The translations under genes and the position numbers were made by a program. Shown here one piece after another: positions 1 to 11,379 of a stretch of 64,000 bases of DNA. The notes beneath the pieces were generated by a model. It searched no databases, was not told the origin of the DNA, and saw only the letters and a program-made list of their open reading frames with translations. The stretch is from Adiantum capillus-veneris (Eukaryota > Streptophyta > Polypodiopsida > Polypodiales > Pteridaceae): NCBI GenBank assembly GCA_014529385.2, contig CM043970.1:65120496-65184495 (forward strand), given 5' to 3'. Each line of letters begins with the position of its first letter. Within the stretch, counting starts at the first letter, position 1.

Positions 1-292
1 CACCATACACACACACACATATATATAGAGAGAGAGTTTTTGCAAAGCCTGGTTCTGGTGGAACATCCTATCTTTCAAAAGATGTCATCCTCTCTCCATT
101 TAGCTTACCAGGGTAAATTTTACTATCTTTAGAAGAGGCTTTTCTTCTAGTTTTTGGTTTTTGCAATTTACACATGTAGCTAGTTGTACTTAGTTCCCAC
201 AATTCCAACTTGTTTCTTTAGTGACCTCAAACTCATCCTCGTTTAGGTATTCTTAGAGATTTTTTAAGTAATATGAATAAGCAAAGAAAGAG

Positions 293-334
<42 letters not shown>

Positions 335-436
335 CAAGGGAGGGCAGTTAGAAATTCCTATTGCCTAGATGTAGTAGATTGGTTATCCAAATTCTCTTAT
401 AAGGAATAGATTCAGAGTCTCAGATTTATTGGAGGT

Positions 437-483
<47 letters not shown>

Positions 484-600
484 TTACGCGTGCATGTACC
501 TGACCCGCTATCTCATTGCAAGGAAAAATTCATTAATCATATTTTACTAAAATATAAGGATACTTTGATGTGAGTAGTTGTTGAAAATCAACCTCTTTGT

Positions 601-651
<51 letters not shown>
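1..651. repeat. Microsatellite-rich stretch without genes
   Basis: No coding sequence is visible. It holds a short CA/TA/GA start, a (GA)n tract at about 290-324 running into 11 G residues (324-334), a (CT)n tract at 441-481 and another at 604-650. Open frames here encode only Ser-Leu or Arg-Glu dipeptide runs and are artefacts of the repeats. The last (CT)n tract abuts the LTR of the copia element. Confidence 0.85.
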
Positions 652-652
<1 letters not shown>

Positions 653-1326
653 GTTAGGAAATAGGACGTAGCTAAGTAGAAAATTGAGTAGATTTCTTAA
701 TGGAGAGAGATAATTTTCACACACAAGAGAATTATAGAGTAGACTAGAGAGAGAGAGAGAGAGAGAGAGAACACACAATATATGTGGTTCACCGAACGCG
801 GGCTACATCCACGGGAAAGCAGCCACTCAATTGCTTTAGTACTTCAAACAAGAAGTAGGTTACAAAGATTATACCCTTAATAGAGCTCCCACCTTGGTTC
901 ACTCTCACCACCTCACACCCACCTTGTTGCATCAACTTCACACTCCAAAATGTGTGTAAAAATGGCCTCCTTTTATAGGCTGAAAGGATTGCCCTCTCTC
1001 ATGAGAGGCAGTCGTGTGTAGCCGCCCTTGTGTAGACAAGTCGAAATGGACCCTCCAATCCGCCCATGTGTGGTCACCCTTGAGAAGACAAGTCCGCCTT
1101 TGAAATCAGCCATCGGCCACCGGCCATTTTCTGATCACTTTTCGACCGCCGTCTAGCCATAATATTCCGGCGAAAATGAATATTTTAGTAAATGGCTGTG
1201 AAAATTTTTGTTTTCCGCGAGTAATTTTTTTCATGCACAATGGCTACTCCTCATAATGGGGGCCTTACATATGTGTGTCTTTAATACAAAAAATTACAAG
1301 GGGTAAATCAGGCTCCATACTTAACA
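652..1326 (-). repeat. Copia-1 3' LTR
   Basis: It starts TGTTAGGAAATAGG and ends CATACTTAACA, that is TG...CA on either strand. It matches 5027-5740 along most of its length, including a (GA)n tract near its left end. On the minus strand a TATA-like CTATAAAAGG lies at 969-978. It is about 40 bp shorter than its partner because it lacks part of a CGGCCA-rich segment. Confidence 0.88.
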
Positions 1327-1340
1327 ATCTCCCACTTGGA
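1327..1340 (-). other. Copia-1 polypurine tract
   Basis: On the minus strand this reads CCAAGTGGGAGAT, directly followed by the LTR start TGTTAAG. This is the usual plus-strand primer layout of Tnt1-type plant copia elements and confirms minus-strand polarity. Confidence 0.8.
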
Positions 1341-1389
1341 GACTGATCTCCAAACCAAACCTGTGACTACTTTCCATCCTAGCTTCTTA

Positions 1390-1750
1390 TCCTTGAATGC
1401 CAACTGAAGATGAGAAAAAGATCAACTTCTCCTTGTTGACCACCTTTGTAAACATGTCTACAGGATTTTCACTTGTATGCACCTTTTCTAGCTTTACATG
1501 TCCCTCTTCCAAAAGAGTGCATATAAATTGATATCTCACCTCAATGTGCTTTGTCCTTGAATGAAAGGTTGAGTTCTTTGCAAGATGGATAGCGCTTGGC
1601 TATCACTGTAAAAGACACAATTGTCTTGTTTGAATCCAAACTCTTCTAAGAATCTGCGAAGCCACAGAAGGTCTTTTCTTGCCTCTGTCATTGCTACATA
1701 CTCTGCTTTCGTGGTAGAAAGTGATACCATTTTCTGCAGCTTTGAAGCCT
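1390..1750 (-). pseudogene. Copia-1 RNase H domain
   Basis: The minus-strand reading contains 'STTKAEYVAMTEA', 'DSQALSI' and 'HIEVRYQFI', hallmarks of the copia RNase H domain at the end of pol. Residues carrying catalytic acids (E in KAEY, D in YSDSQ) are present. The stretch is open from 1730 to 1536 and continues recognisably in another frame to about 1390 ('SENPVDMFTK'), so at least one frameshift breaks it. It belongs to the same polyprotein as the RT upstream on the minus strand. Confidence 0.8.
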
Positions 1751-2585
1751 AGCTTACTGTTGTGCCTCCAACCGTGAAGACATAGCCAATAGTTCTCCTT
1801 CGAGTATCTTTGTCACCTGTCATATCTGCATCAGCATACCCTTGAAGAAAAATATCAGCTCCTCCAAAATACAAAGCATTTGTTGTTGTCCCTTTCAGAT
1901 ACCTAAGTATCCACTTCATAGCTTCCCAGTTCTCTTTACCTAGGTTGTCCATGAACCTACTTATAACTCCCAGTGCATGTGCAATGTCTGGCCTTGTCCA
2001 TATCATAGCATACATAAGAGAACCTACCGCTCTAGGATATGGAACTTTAGACATATAGGCTATCTCCTCTTGTGTCTTTGGACACATATCCTTGGTTAGT
2101 TTAAAGTGACCAGCCAAAGGTGTAGAAACCATTTTTGCATTTAGCATTGCAAACCTTTCTAGTACCTTCTTGATGTAATCCTCTTGAGATAGCTTTATTT
2201 TCTTCTTCGTCCTGTCTCTTGATATCTTCATACCAATTTTCCTCTTTGTAGCACCTAAATCTTTCATTGAAAAAGATTTAGATAACTCCTCTTTTAGGCC
2301 TTTGATGTCCTGCATGTTAGCGCTTGCAATCAACATGTCCTCAACATACAACATTAGGATGATGAACTTCCCATCTCCCAAATTCTTTGAAAAAGATTTA
2401 GATAACTCCTCTTTTAGGCCTTGGATGTCCTGCATGTTAGCACTTGCAATCAACATGTCCTCAACATACAACATTAGGATGATGAACTTCCCATCTCCCA
2501 AATTCTTTGTGTAGACACAGTGATCTGAGTTGCATCTTGTGAGTGATGTAATGAGTCCATCTCCACTTGCATGCTCTTTATCCAT
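1749..2585 (-). pseudogene. Copia-1 reverse transcriptase with duplicated core
   Basis: The translation shows copia RT: 'LYVEDMLIAS', 'MKDLGATKRKIGMKI', 'YMSKVPYPRAVGSLMYAM', 'TRPDIAHALGVISRFM' and 'WILRYLKGT'. The active-site box reads YVED instead of the usual YVDD. A 40-residue segment that includes this box occurs twice in tandem (genomic 2270-2509), so the domain cannot fold normally. The N-terminal RT part is missing or out of frame beyond 2585. It is non-functional as it stands. Confidence 0.85.
2270..2509. repeat. 120-bp tandem duplication in the copia-1 RT core
   Basis: Two adjacent 120-bp copies (about 2270-2389 and 2390-2509) differ at only about two positions. The length is a multiple of three, so the frame stays open through both. 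Each copy encodes one YVED box. Confidence 0.92.
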
Positions 2586-2699
2586 TCTTCTTTCGATTTG
2601 TGCTGCATAGCTTCCTCGTATGATTTTGGCTGTCCAGAATTTGAGATCAAGAGATGGTCGAAGGAAGGAATAAACCTTTCTGAAGGTCTACTTACTCTT

Positions 2700-3560
2700 G
2701 TAGAACTTTAGGGAATAGGTTGAGGCTCCTCGTTTGGTTGACGTTGTTGTGCGTTGTCACCGTTTGCACTCCTTGAGTCTCCACCGTTCTCAAGCTCCAT
2801 GTACTCATCACCTGTTTCTTTTGTTTGTTTTTTTTTCAAGTAATATTTGTACATATTTTGTTCCTTGAAAGTTACATCCCTACTCGTAAAGATTTTACCA
2901 TATTCACAATTCCATAGGCAATACCCAAATTCACCTTCTCCATAGCCGATGAAGAAACACTTTTTGGACTTTGCATCTAGCTTTGACCTTAGGCTTCTAT
3001 CTATGTGCATGAAAGTCTCGCACCCAAACACTTTGAGAAATGAATAGTTCACCAGTTACCTGTCCACGCCTCCTCTGGAACTCCCCCATCCAATGTCGTT
3101 GAGGGTGACCAATTGATTAAGTACACAGACGTACTTACTGCTTATGTCCAGAGCTCAAATAGTAGACCTACATGTAGCCGCATGCTTCATGCTCGCTCCA
3201 TGATTGTTTTGTTCATCCTTTACAAAATCCCATTTTGTTGAGTTGTCATTGGGGTTGTCTTTTGCCTCCAAATGTCATTGCTAGCCCAAAAGCTTTCAAA
3301 AGCTTAGCTGCAATATTCGCCTCCATTGTCGGATATGAGGCATTTAATCTTAGTACATGTTTCATTCTCCACAAAGGCTTTCCACCTTTGAAATATGAAA
3401 AACACATCGGATTTATTCTTCATTACATAAACCCATGTTTTTCTAGTCGCATCATCTATGAATGTTACATAGTACAACGAGCCACCAAGTGATGGTGTAC
3501 TTGCAGGACCCCAAACATCAGAATGAGCCAACTCAAGTTTTTTATTTTCTCTTTCATTTT
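2700..3560 (-). pseudogene. Copia-1 integrase
   Basis: Two minus-strand open stretches show the integrase. The core (3304-3531) has 'HSDVWGPASTPSLGGSLYYVTFIDDATR' features and 'CLISDNGGEYCS', carrying the first two acidic residues of DD35E. The C-terminal part (2708-3052) has 'FLKVFGCETFMHI', 'CFFIGYGEGEFGY' and 'SRDVTF'. The stretch with the catalytic Glu lies between them (3052-3304) and is frame-broken. Confidence 0.82.
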
Positions 3561-3575
3561 CAAATTATTGAAACT

Positions 3576-4090
3576 TTACCCTCTTTTGTTTTCCATAAGC
3601 ACAATCTTCACAGAACTCTTAATTCCACTTCTTTCAAACCTGGTAGAATCTTCTTTGTTTGAAGGATTTGCATTCCTTTGGCACTCATATGCACAAGTCG
3701 ATAGTGCCACACCGCACTGTCTACTTCTCGGTTGTTGCACAAGCTGAAGATTGCGAGCTAACGGTACACAACGTACAAATAAAGTGTACCAATCTTTTCT
3801 CCTTTTGCAACCACCAAAAGATCTTCCACTGTTTGTTTCCAAATGCAATGTTGTGACCTTCATCGTCCAATTGTCCTGTAGAGATCAAATTCTTGCATAG
3901 AGAAGGAACATGCCTAACATCTTTAAGCTTCCATTCATTTTTGTTAGCAATTTTGACACAAATCGTACCTTTGCCGACAATTTCACAAGCTTCATCATCT
4001 CCCAAGTATACATATCCAAAATTACCTTTGGTGTAATCTTGGAAATGTTGCTTGTGTGGTGTCGCATGGAATGAAGCCCCGAAATCTACT
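3576..4090 (-). pseudogene. Copia-1 protease and GAG-pre-integrase
   Basis: Minus-strand frames contain 'VDFGASFHATP', where the usual DSG triad of the aspartic protease reads DFG, then 'GDDEACEIVGKGTI', 'LKDVRHVPSLCKNLIS' and 'GQLDDEGHN', typical of the protease to pre-integrase linker of copia pol. The reading frame changes at least twice. The substituted catalytic serine indicates loss of function. Confidence 0.75.
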
Positions 4091-4189
4091 ATCTAGGAAT
4101 TAGACACATTGTCTAATGAGATAATTAGAGCATCTTGCTCTGCTTTAGCTGCCACATTGGCCTCCGATGTTGGCTTGTTGTCTTGAGAC

Positions 4190-4965
4190 TTTGACTCCTT
4201 CTTCTTCTTGGACCAGCAATCCTTCTTGATGTGGCCCTTCTTGTCGCAGTTCAACCATTCAAGAACTGACTTTGTGCATCACTTGCTCTACCTTGAGCGA
4301 TCACGACCCTTTTGGCTTTTAAACCTCTCCTTAGGCCTTCCTCTTGTTTCCATTGACATTGCAGCACTTGATGATACTCCTATGCTTCTCCTTCGCATTT
4401 CCTTGCTTATGAGAACATCCACAACATAATCAAACTTAAGAGTATTTGTGCCAGAGATAAAATTACTTACAGCCATCACAAGGCTGTCCCAACTATCAGG
4501 TAGAGACGATAGTATAAGGAGAGCTTACACTTTGTCATCGAAAATATTTGATAAATTTCAGTTGACTTATGTTGGTGTTAAAGTCATTTAAGTGTTCTGC
4601 AACTGAAACATTCTCAGCCATCTTTAGATTGAACAAGCGTTTCATGAGAAATACCTTATTGGATGTCGATGGTTTCTCCTAGAGGCCGTCAATTGACTTC
4701 ATCAAGTCCTTTGTGGTCTTCATCTGCAAAACATTGAATGCCACCGTTGACGTCAAGATTAACCGGATTGTTCCCAATGCCTTTCGGTCAAGGACAATCC
4801 ATGCTTCATATACCATCGTTGCGGGCTTCTGTGCAAGACCGCCTAGTGGCAAATAGAGGTCCTTCTGGTACAGATAGTCTTCAATCTGCATCTTCCAATG
4901 TTGGTAGTTCTTTCCATTGAACTTCTTGATGTTGAGCTTCCTTCCTCCGCCATTACTCCCACTTA
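4190..4965 (-). pseudogene. Copia-1 gag
   Basis: Minus-strand pieces include 'NGKNYQHWKMQIEDYLYQKDL' features at the N-terminus, 'LDRKALGTIRL' and 'VAFNVLQMKTTKDLM', characteristic of copia gag (UBN2 type), and a zinc knuckle near 4205-4255 reading 'NCDKKGHIKKDC'. In the knuckle the first Cys appears replaced (WLNC for CxxC). A frameshift separates the start from the main body. Gag would form the capsid that packages element RNA. Confidence 0.78.
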
Positions 4966-5012
4966 ATTCAATGAATCCTTTCCTTGAGATACTTTAGCTA
5001 CGAGCAAACCTT

Positions 5013-5024
5013 GCTGTGATACTA
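5013..5024 (-). other. Copia-1 primer binding site (tRNA-iMet), degenerate
   Basis: The minus strand reads TAGTATCACAGC just inside the right LTR, 10 of 12 positions identical to TGGTATCAGAGC, the plant initiator-Met tRNA complement used by most copia elements. Confidence 0.7.
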
Positions 5025-5026
5025 GT

Positions 5027-5118
5027 AGTTAGGAAATAGGACGTAGCTAAGTAAATAATTCGATAGATTACTTAATAGAGAGAGATAATTTTCACACACA
5101 AGATAGATTATAGAGTAG

Positions 5119-5162
<44 letters not shown>

Positions 5163-5740
5163 AGACACGATATCCGTGGTTCACCCAATGTGAGCTACAT
5201 CCATGGGAAAGCAGCCACTCAATGGCTTTAGTACTTCAAACAAGAAGTAGGTTACAAAGGGATTATACCCTTAATAGAGCTTCCGCCTTGCTTCACTGTC
5301 ACCACCTCACACCCACCTTGTTGCATCAACTTCACACTCCAAAATGTGTGCAGAAATGGCCTCCTTTTATAGGCCAAAAGGGTTGACCACTCTCATGAGA
5401 GGCAGTTGTGTGTAGCCGCCCTCGTGTAGACAAGTCCAAATAGACCCTCTAATCCGTCCATGTGTGGCTACCCTTAAGAAGACAAGTCCGCCTTTAAAAT
5501 TGACCACTGGCCTTCGGCCATTGATTTCCGACTAGCAGCCACCGGCCATTGACTAGCGGCCAACCGGCCAAACGATTGGCCGTTTTCTGATCACTTTTCG
5601 GTCGCCGACCGGTCATGAAATTTTGGTTTTCGGTGATTTTTCTTCACGCACGATGGCTTCTCCTCATAATGGGGGCTTTACATTTGTGCATTTTTAATAC
5701 AAAAAATTTACAAGGGGTAAATCAGGCTCCATACTTAACA
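5027..5740 (-). repeat. Copia-1 5' LTR
   Basis: Partner of 652-1326, ending CATACTTAACA. It contains a long (GA)n tract (about 5120-5161), a minus-strand TATA-like CTATAAAAGG at 5363-5372 as the probable element promoter, and a CGGCCA/CCGGCC-rich segment (about 5510-5610) expanded relative to the other LTR. Confidence 0.87.
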
Positions 5741-5860
5741 TCACACACACACACACACACACAACCTCTCTTTGCTCTCTTCTTCTAGTTGATTGCATCT
5801 CTTTTTCAGCACATACAACCTCTCTCTACTCTCTTCTTCTTGTTGAGCGGTGCCCTCTCA

Positions 5861-5928
<68 letters not shown>

Positions 5929-6067
5929 ACATCTATGCATGCCCGTGTGTTGGCAGCAGCCTAACCATGATCTTTGAAGACCATTCACACAAGAAAATAT
6001 ACTCTTGTCAAATTTGAGAATGGGCTTTCCACTAACCTCCTATCTTTACCAACTCTCTCTCTTTACC

Positions 6068-6114
<47 letters not shown>

Positions 6115-6118
6115 GTGA
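5741..6118. repeat. CA and CT microsatellite cluster
   Basis: Contains (CA)n at 5742-5762, (CT)n then (CA)n at about 5866-5931, and (CT)n at about 6056-6114. The segment 'acaacctctct..ctctcttcttct.gttga' occurs twice around 5760-5850. No gene. Confidence 0.85.
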
Positions 6119-6312
6119 CAAACTTGAGCTACATTTGGAGCTGGCATGTAGCCGGCTTAGCTTTTCCATAAGCAAGAAATCCTCGCTCTATTTGTAGAAA
6201 TGTACTCAACCTTCGATCCAAACTTGAGCTACATTTGGAGTTGACAAGTGGATGGCAGAGCTTTTCCATAAGCAAACGATCCCCCCTCTATTTGAAGAAA
6301 CATACTCTTGTG
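6119..6312. repeat. Direct duplication, about 95 bp x2
   Basis: Copies at about 6119-6212 and 6219-6312 share 'aacttgagctacatttggag', 'agcttttccataagcaa' and 'ctctatttg.agaaa'. They are diverged by eye (roughly 80-85%). No coding potential is seen. Confidence 0.7.
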
Positions 6313-7250
6313 CACGCATGCATACACACACTCATCGCAACAATCAACAACTTGGTGGGAGAGGGGAGGAGGGCAACACATTTGCTCACGATTCGTGGAG
6401 GCGTCAATTATTCAAGAACTTAAAAAAAGAGTATAGGAGTGCCTCTTTAGAGTGATTTTTTAAAATTTTAAAAAACAAAATTACACAATTTATTAAAATA
6501 ATATCAACATTGGTCTTTAAAAAAGGTCCTCAAAAAAAATCCAAGTATATCTTCAAAAGTCAAATTTTCATTGAAGACTAAAATCCCCCTTCAGGTTTTT
6601 ACCTTTTTTAATTGGAAATATTTATATTGATACATTTACACTGTGCAAAGTAGAAAGTATCAGGAAAAAAAAAGTAAGTCTTTTGAATTTTCATTGTCAA
6701 GAGGCTTTTCATTATTAGGTGTTACCCGTTCACTTTTGTACTTTAGAGTAGATGTTTTGTAAAGTTTTCTACGAAGTGAACCAATGAGTGACATATGAAG
6801 TGAACCAATGAGTGACATGTGGAGTCTATGTCTTTTCTCAGCTTTTTTTTTTTTTTTTTAAAGCAAAACTCACAATTGTGAGTGATTGTATTATAACGTC
6901 ACCAATAGATTACAAATCAGCCTCAAACTCAAGCCTAACCTTGAGGGATTCTCAACTTTTTTTTTCAAGAAGCAAAACTCACAATTGTGAGTGATTGTAT
7001 TATAAGGTCACTAATAGATTACAAATCAGCCTCAAACTCAAGCCGAGCCCTGAGGGACAAGGGGTTACAAAGGGACAAGGGGTTACAGCTGAGCTTAGTT
7101 ACAAGTGCTTTCCTCAACAATTTTAAGCTGCATTATATATATCTTCATACTTATGGGCACCACAACCACATTATATATATCTTCATACTTATGGGCACCA
7201 CAACCACGAGAACCATTCAAGCCATCTTTCTTATCAAGCCTTTTCGTTGA
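6313..7250. repeat. Non-coding stretch with three small duplications
   Basis: Three direct repeats are visible: a 23-bp tandem ('agtgaaccaatgagtgacat') at 6775-6820; a segment of about 75 bp at 6862-6940 repeated at 6972-7050 ('actcacaattgtgagtgatt', itself containing the palindrome cacaattgtg); and a perfect 38-bp tandem at 7131-7206. No gene is supported. Confidence 0.75.
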
Positions 7251-8970
7251 TGTTTGAAAACAAAAAAAAAAGAAAAAGACTTGAAAGATATTATATTTTC
7301 GTGATTGTGATTGCAGGGCCCTCTCTTTCTTCTCCAAAACAAACCCCTCACAATCAGAAAGAAAGTTTTTGTCATGCATGGTAAAAGACAAACCCCTCTC
7401 ATACCCTCAAAAACACTAGATATTGAATTTTATGCCCTTGTGGTTCGAATGGTCTCTCTCTTTCCTTAGAGAGAGCACCTTTACTTTTAGTCATAGGGTA
7501 AAGATGCCAACTTAAGGACACCAAAATTGTGCACAGATGGTGACGAGCAATGCTTGATAGATTTAAGAAAATTGGGTTTCTCACGTGCGCGACAGTAAGA
7601 TGATCCTCACTTGCAACACACTATATATGGACTTTGATAGGCGTTCACAAAAAATGATGCAAAAATATTGGATAAAAGCAAATGGGACTATCCTACTGCA
7701 ACATAAGTACACTTTAACTTACGTATTGAACTCGTAACTTGCCAATCAAATGACACCAAGTAGGATTGCATTTTCCACTTACTGGAGGGTAAGGTTTATA
7801 TCGAAAGATTGTCCTGTTATTGACCCCCTTTACCCTATACAAATGTTTGGCCTACTTAAAGGGCATGGCCATAGTGTTGACTATGCTTTTGGCCTTATAA
7901 AGTAGCAAAAACAATATAGTCTACGGGTTGTGCATATCAATTTTTGATGGTATTGACTACATTTTTGGAGCGCAGGTGCCTTGGGGGGCCCCTACAGACC
8001 TGCGGGAAATTGTTCTACATTGTTAGTAGTGTGGCAGCATTCTATCTTTAGGTGAAGCTTGAACCAAGGGCTCGTGGCTTGACATAGAGAGCCAGCAATG
8101 CCCATAGAGTTTGGGGGTTTTTGTGTTTAGGCTGATCCCTCCTTGCATGTGTGACCAGAGATCATCCAAGGCAGGGCCCATCAAATTTTGAAGAAGAGCT
8201 TCTTGATCCTTTGGTTAGCGCAAGCAGCTATTTGATGGTTTTGTGATCTCTTGTGGGCTCGAGTGTGAGTTGCCTATTCTTGGTATGTTTCCACTTGGGA
8301 AGTACTTGGTGGGGCATAGATCTTCCCTCTTCATGGTTCTGTTTGGTGCATGACCAGCAAGTGTGGTGTGTGGCAGACTCTAGTTTTTGGTGGCAATAAT
8401 CGTATAGTAAAGATGGTGCAAGGCTCACCACAAAAAAGACTGCTATGATATCTTCCCTTGGTTTAATTTATGGCCAGATAAGATGGAGATTTAGACTTCG
8501 TCCTTATTGCGGTTATATCTCTGTTTGTAGATGGTTTTTTTTTAATGCAAGGTGGCTCCATTATCAGTGTGTGTGTCTTGTATCGAGTAGTAGACCCCTA
8601 TTAATCGCCTTGGCTAGTAAAACTAGTCAAAGCTTATGGTGGTGAATGATGTTTGTGTCATGTTGCTACCCATGGCAACCTTTTTGCATGGACCTTGATG
8701 AAATTCTTCTTTTAATCTATTAATATAACTTAGCTCACCTATGTAAGCATTGGCAAAAAAAAGAAAAAAAATCTTTTTAATTTTCAAATGTTATTATTGG
8801 TCAACAGTCCTTGTTTTCGCCCACGTGTTATTTTGCGTATTATTTAGACAACACAAATATCAAATTCTTTTCATGAAAATCTTGAAAGAAAATCCTTGAC
8901 ACGTTTTCCTCTTTGGAAGACATGGAGTAGATAATGTCAATTTGTATTGTAAATAGACTAAACTATGGCA
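7251..8970. other. No recognisable gene
   Basis: AT-rich sequence with only short open frames. The end near 8640-8775 (AT-rich, then 'gcattggc' followed by an A-rich tail) could be the 3' end of an old non-LTR element, but no domain is readable and I do not call one. Confidence 0.5.
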
Positions 8971-8971
8971 T

Positions 8972-9090
8972 ACATAATGCTATTAAGAGGAATTTAATAA
9001 TAACATAATGTTATTAAGAAGAATTTAATAATAAGAGGGTTCTTATAACATAATGTTATTAAGAAGAATTTAATAATAAGAGGGTTCTTT
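8972..9090. repeat. 45-bp tandem repeat, about 2.7 copies
   Basis: The unit is built on 'acataatgttattaagaaga' and 'atttaataataagagggttc'. The first copy is shortened (8972-9001) and has a few changes; the next two are nearly identical. Confidence 0.8.
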
Positions 9091-9216
9091 GTGAGAGGAA
9101 AAATGAGATAGTGACACTAGCATTTAATATTTTTTCTCTGTCTGGCTTATACTTTTTGGAAATAACTGTAACAATGACTTATTTAGATTGCAATATATTT
9201 CAAAAGCATGAAAAAC

Positions 9217-9900
9217 AAGTGAAAGGGTCACGACGGCTTTCAAAAACAATAAGAAAGTGATAAAATTATTAGGTTGAACTAAATTGGTATCACTGTTTGG
9301 GAAAGGATTGCCTCAGCTTAGTCTTGAGCCGATTGAAAATTGAAACTAGCTAACTGCAAACCATGGTAAACGGAAGAAAAACCGATGAAATATGTGAGAA
9401 AGTCGTCCAAAAATTTTACAAATCTCAAAAAAATTTCTAGTATTTCTGATTTTCTTCTTTGTAAGGAAGAAACTTGATCAGCAAACAACCACTTATAAAA
9501 GAGACTTTCTCGAACGTTAACATTGATTGGAATCAAGCTATAAAATGCAAAAAATGTAAAGCCATGTGAAGTTGTGAAATGAAAGGTGAAATCAAAAGAA
9601 CTAATTAATATATATACGTGTATAGAATTTATTAGAATTATGCAAAGTGAAGCTTCACTTTAGGATTGTAAAACAATAGAATGCAAAAAAGAAAAAATTA
9701 CGTGTGTGTGTAAAATTTACGAAAATTTATGCAAGGTGAAGCTTCACTTTAGTATTCTAAAACAATAAAATTCAAGGAATGTAAAGACATCTCAAGATGT
9801 GAAATGAATGGTAAGTCTCCATCGTGTGAGGATGTGAAATGAAAGGAGTCTCGCTAACCGAACACAACACTAAGGGTTTCTTTGAGAAAGCCAATAATGA
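9217..9900 (+). repeat. Dispersed repeat family R1, copy 1
   Basis: Starts 'gtgaaagggtcacgacggct' and continues colinearly with 33186-33670 and 33685-34620. It includes two blocks with the palindrome GTGAAGCTTCAC (at about 9648 and 9738), flanked by AAAG/CTTT and followed by 'attctaaaacaatagaatgc'-like text. No protein coding is seen; probably a non-autonomous transposon or LTR relic. Confidence 0.75.
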
Positions 9901-9959
9901 CTAAACCAATATTTAATGGCTCTCTTAGGCATGCTAAAGAAACCCCTCTTTCTTCCTTC

Positions 9960-10134
9960 CATTGTGTATATATATGTGGTACCCACATGCCCCACCCCAA
10001 TCACGTTTCAATTTGAGTCTCGTGAGAGTAGTCACATTAAAGTCCTACATCAACTTTTCCCATTTCTACCTTATCTCATGTCGACGGTGCCTTATGATGA
10101 TTGCCAAGGCCTCTCTCAAGAATCATTGGGAGGG

Positions 10135-10222
<88 letters not shown>

Positions 10223-10330
10223 ACACATATCAACCCCCTCGTCACTATACGGCACGGGGATGTGGCTCAAAGGGGATCTAGGGCAAAAAATTTGGGAGGT
10301 GAAACGGCTATAATCTAGGCCGTCAGATCA
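9960..10330. repeat. CT/CA microsatellite block, copy 1
   Basis: The block has 'tcatgtcgac', then 'gatgattgccaaggc', (CT)n at 10136-10192, (CA)n at 10193-10230, then 'atcaaccccc'. The same order recurs at 10675-10800 with CT 10724-10766 and CA 10766-10791, so the whole unit, not only the microsatellite, is duplicated. Confidence 0.75.
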
Positions 10331-10660
10331 TGCCCTGAACTAGGGAGAACTAGGGTCAGATGAGCTAAGTGTGATTGTGTGCAATGCCCACATGGATAGC
10401 GACATGCGGTAGCATGATGGTAGGGCTTTCGTGTGGCTACAAGGATGTCTCGGATTTGACCCTCACCCTGCGAGGAGGGAGAACTTGGGGCACCATTTTT
10501 GTCCCCAAATTCACCCCTAGTTCTCCAAGTGATCAGATAGCTCAAGTCAAAGCTACTCAACGCCCCCGAATTTGGGCCCTAGATCCCCCTGGCCGACCTT
10601 GTGTGAGATAGTGATGAGGGGAGCATATCAACCCCACACAATACTTCACATGTCAAACCC
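10331..10660. other. No recognisable gene
   Basis: Open frames on both strands are short and lack domain features. Nothing else is seen between the two microsatellite blocks. Confidence 0.5.
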
Positions 10661-10723
10661 ATATAATACATCACATCTCTACCTCATCTCATGTCAAGGT
10701 ACCTGATGACAATCATTGCGAGG

Positions 10724-10790
<67 letters not shown>

Positions 10791-10867
10791 ATCAACCCCA
10801 CATAATACATCACATGTATCTTTGATCCAGTATGACATACTTGGCTTCAGAGGAGGACAATAATAAA

Positions 10868-10908
<41 letters not shown>

Positions 10909-10945
10909 AATAAACAAATATATTTATTTATTTATTTATTTATAT
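10661..10945. repeat. CT/CA microsatellite block, copy 2
   Basis: Repeat of the 9960-10330 unit, followed by 'catcacatgtatctttgatc', 'gaggacaataataaa' and (CT)n at 10874-10906. This last part also resembles 21505-21648, so the module recurs inside the large DNA element. Confidence 0.75.
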
Positions 10946-11290
10946 ACACAAGGTATCCCCCATAGATTGGGGGTATCTATAATTTTTAGATATTGCCCAT
11001 ACTATCTCTTTTTCACACTTCATGTGGAAGTAAGCATAAATTGAGGGAGTTGCTATGTAAGGGAGCATACAATCCCTTACATAGCAACTTCTTGAATGTA
11101 AGGAGTCTGGTATTGAACTTCTTGTGGGTACAATCCTGGTATTGAAATTGTTTTGGGTACAATCCTATATAATCTGAAGGCACGAGCTTGAGATATCTTT
11201 GTATATTATTTTGATGAATATAATACATACACTCACTATTATTATGAGGTTGGGGAAATAAATATTATTTGAGGGATCTAGGATATCTAA
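10946..11290. other. AT-rich stretch, no gene seen
   Basis: Contains a TTTA tandem at about 10920-10945 and a short inverted pair around 11055-11090 ('ttgctatgtaagggagcata' and its complement 'cccttacatagcaa'). No coding signal. Confidence 0.55.
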
Positions 11291-11379
11291 TTGAGCCTTT
11301 TTTTGGTTGCAATTACACTCAACCCTTCATTAACAAGTAAAAAGTGAAAGTCGCTCTTTTAAATAAGTTGAGCTTTTAG

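Larger units (their letters stand above)
652..5740 (-). mobile_element. Copia-1: Ty1/copia LTR retrotransposon, degenerate
   Basis: A complete-length but decayed copia element read on the minus strand. Related LTRs (652-1326 and 5027-5740) flank gag, protease, integrase, reverse transcriptase and RNase H remnants in the copia order (integrase before RT). A degenerate tRNA-Met primer site lies inside the right LTR and a polypurine tract inside the left LTR, which fixes the orientation. The frame is broken by several stops and shifts. The flanks are microsatellite (CT to the left, CA to the right); 'tca' is shared on both sides, so the target duplication is ambiguous. The LTRs differ by many substitutions and by extra CGGCCA-type units in the right LTR, so the insertion is old. 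Confidence 0.9.

Noticed and set aside
2302-2514. Plus-strand 70-residue frame with an internal repeat
   Set aside because: Antisense shadow of the duplicated copia-1 RT core.
7131-7206. 38-bp perfect tandem as a possible mobile-element footprint
   Set aside because: Only two copies and no terminal structure; simple local duplication is enough.
8228-8760. LINE 3' end
   Set aside because: The A-rich tail and AT-rich end are suggestive, but no RT or zf-RVT residues can be read.
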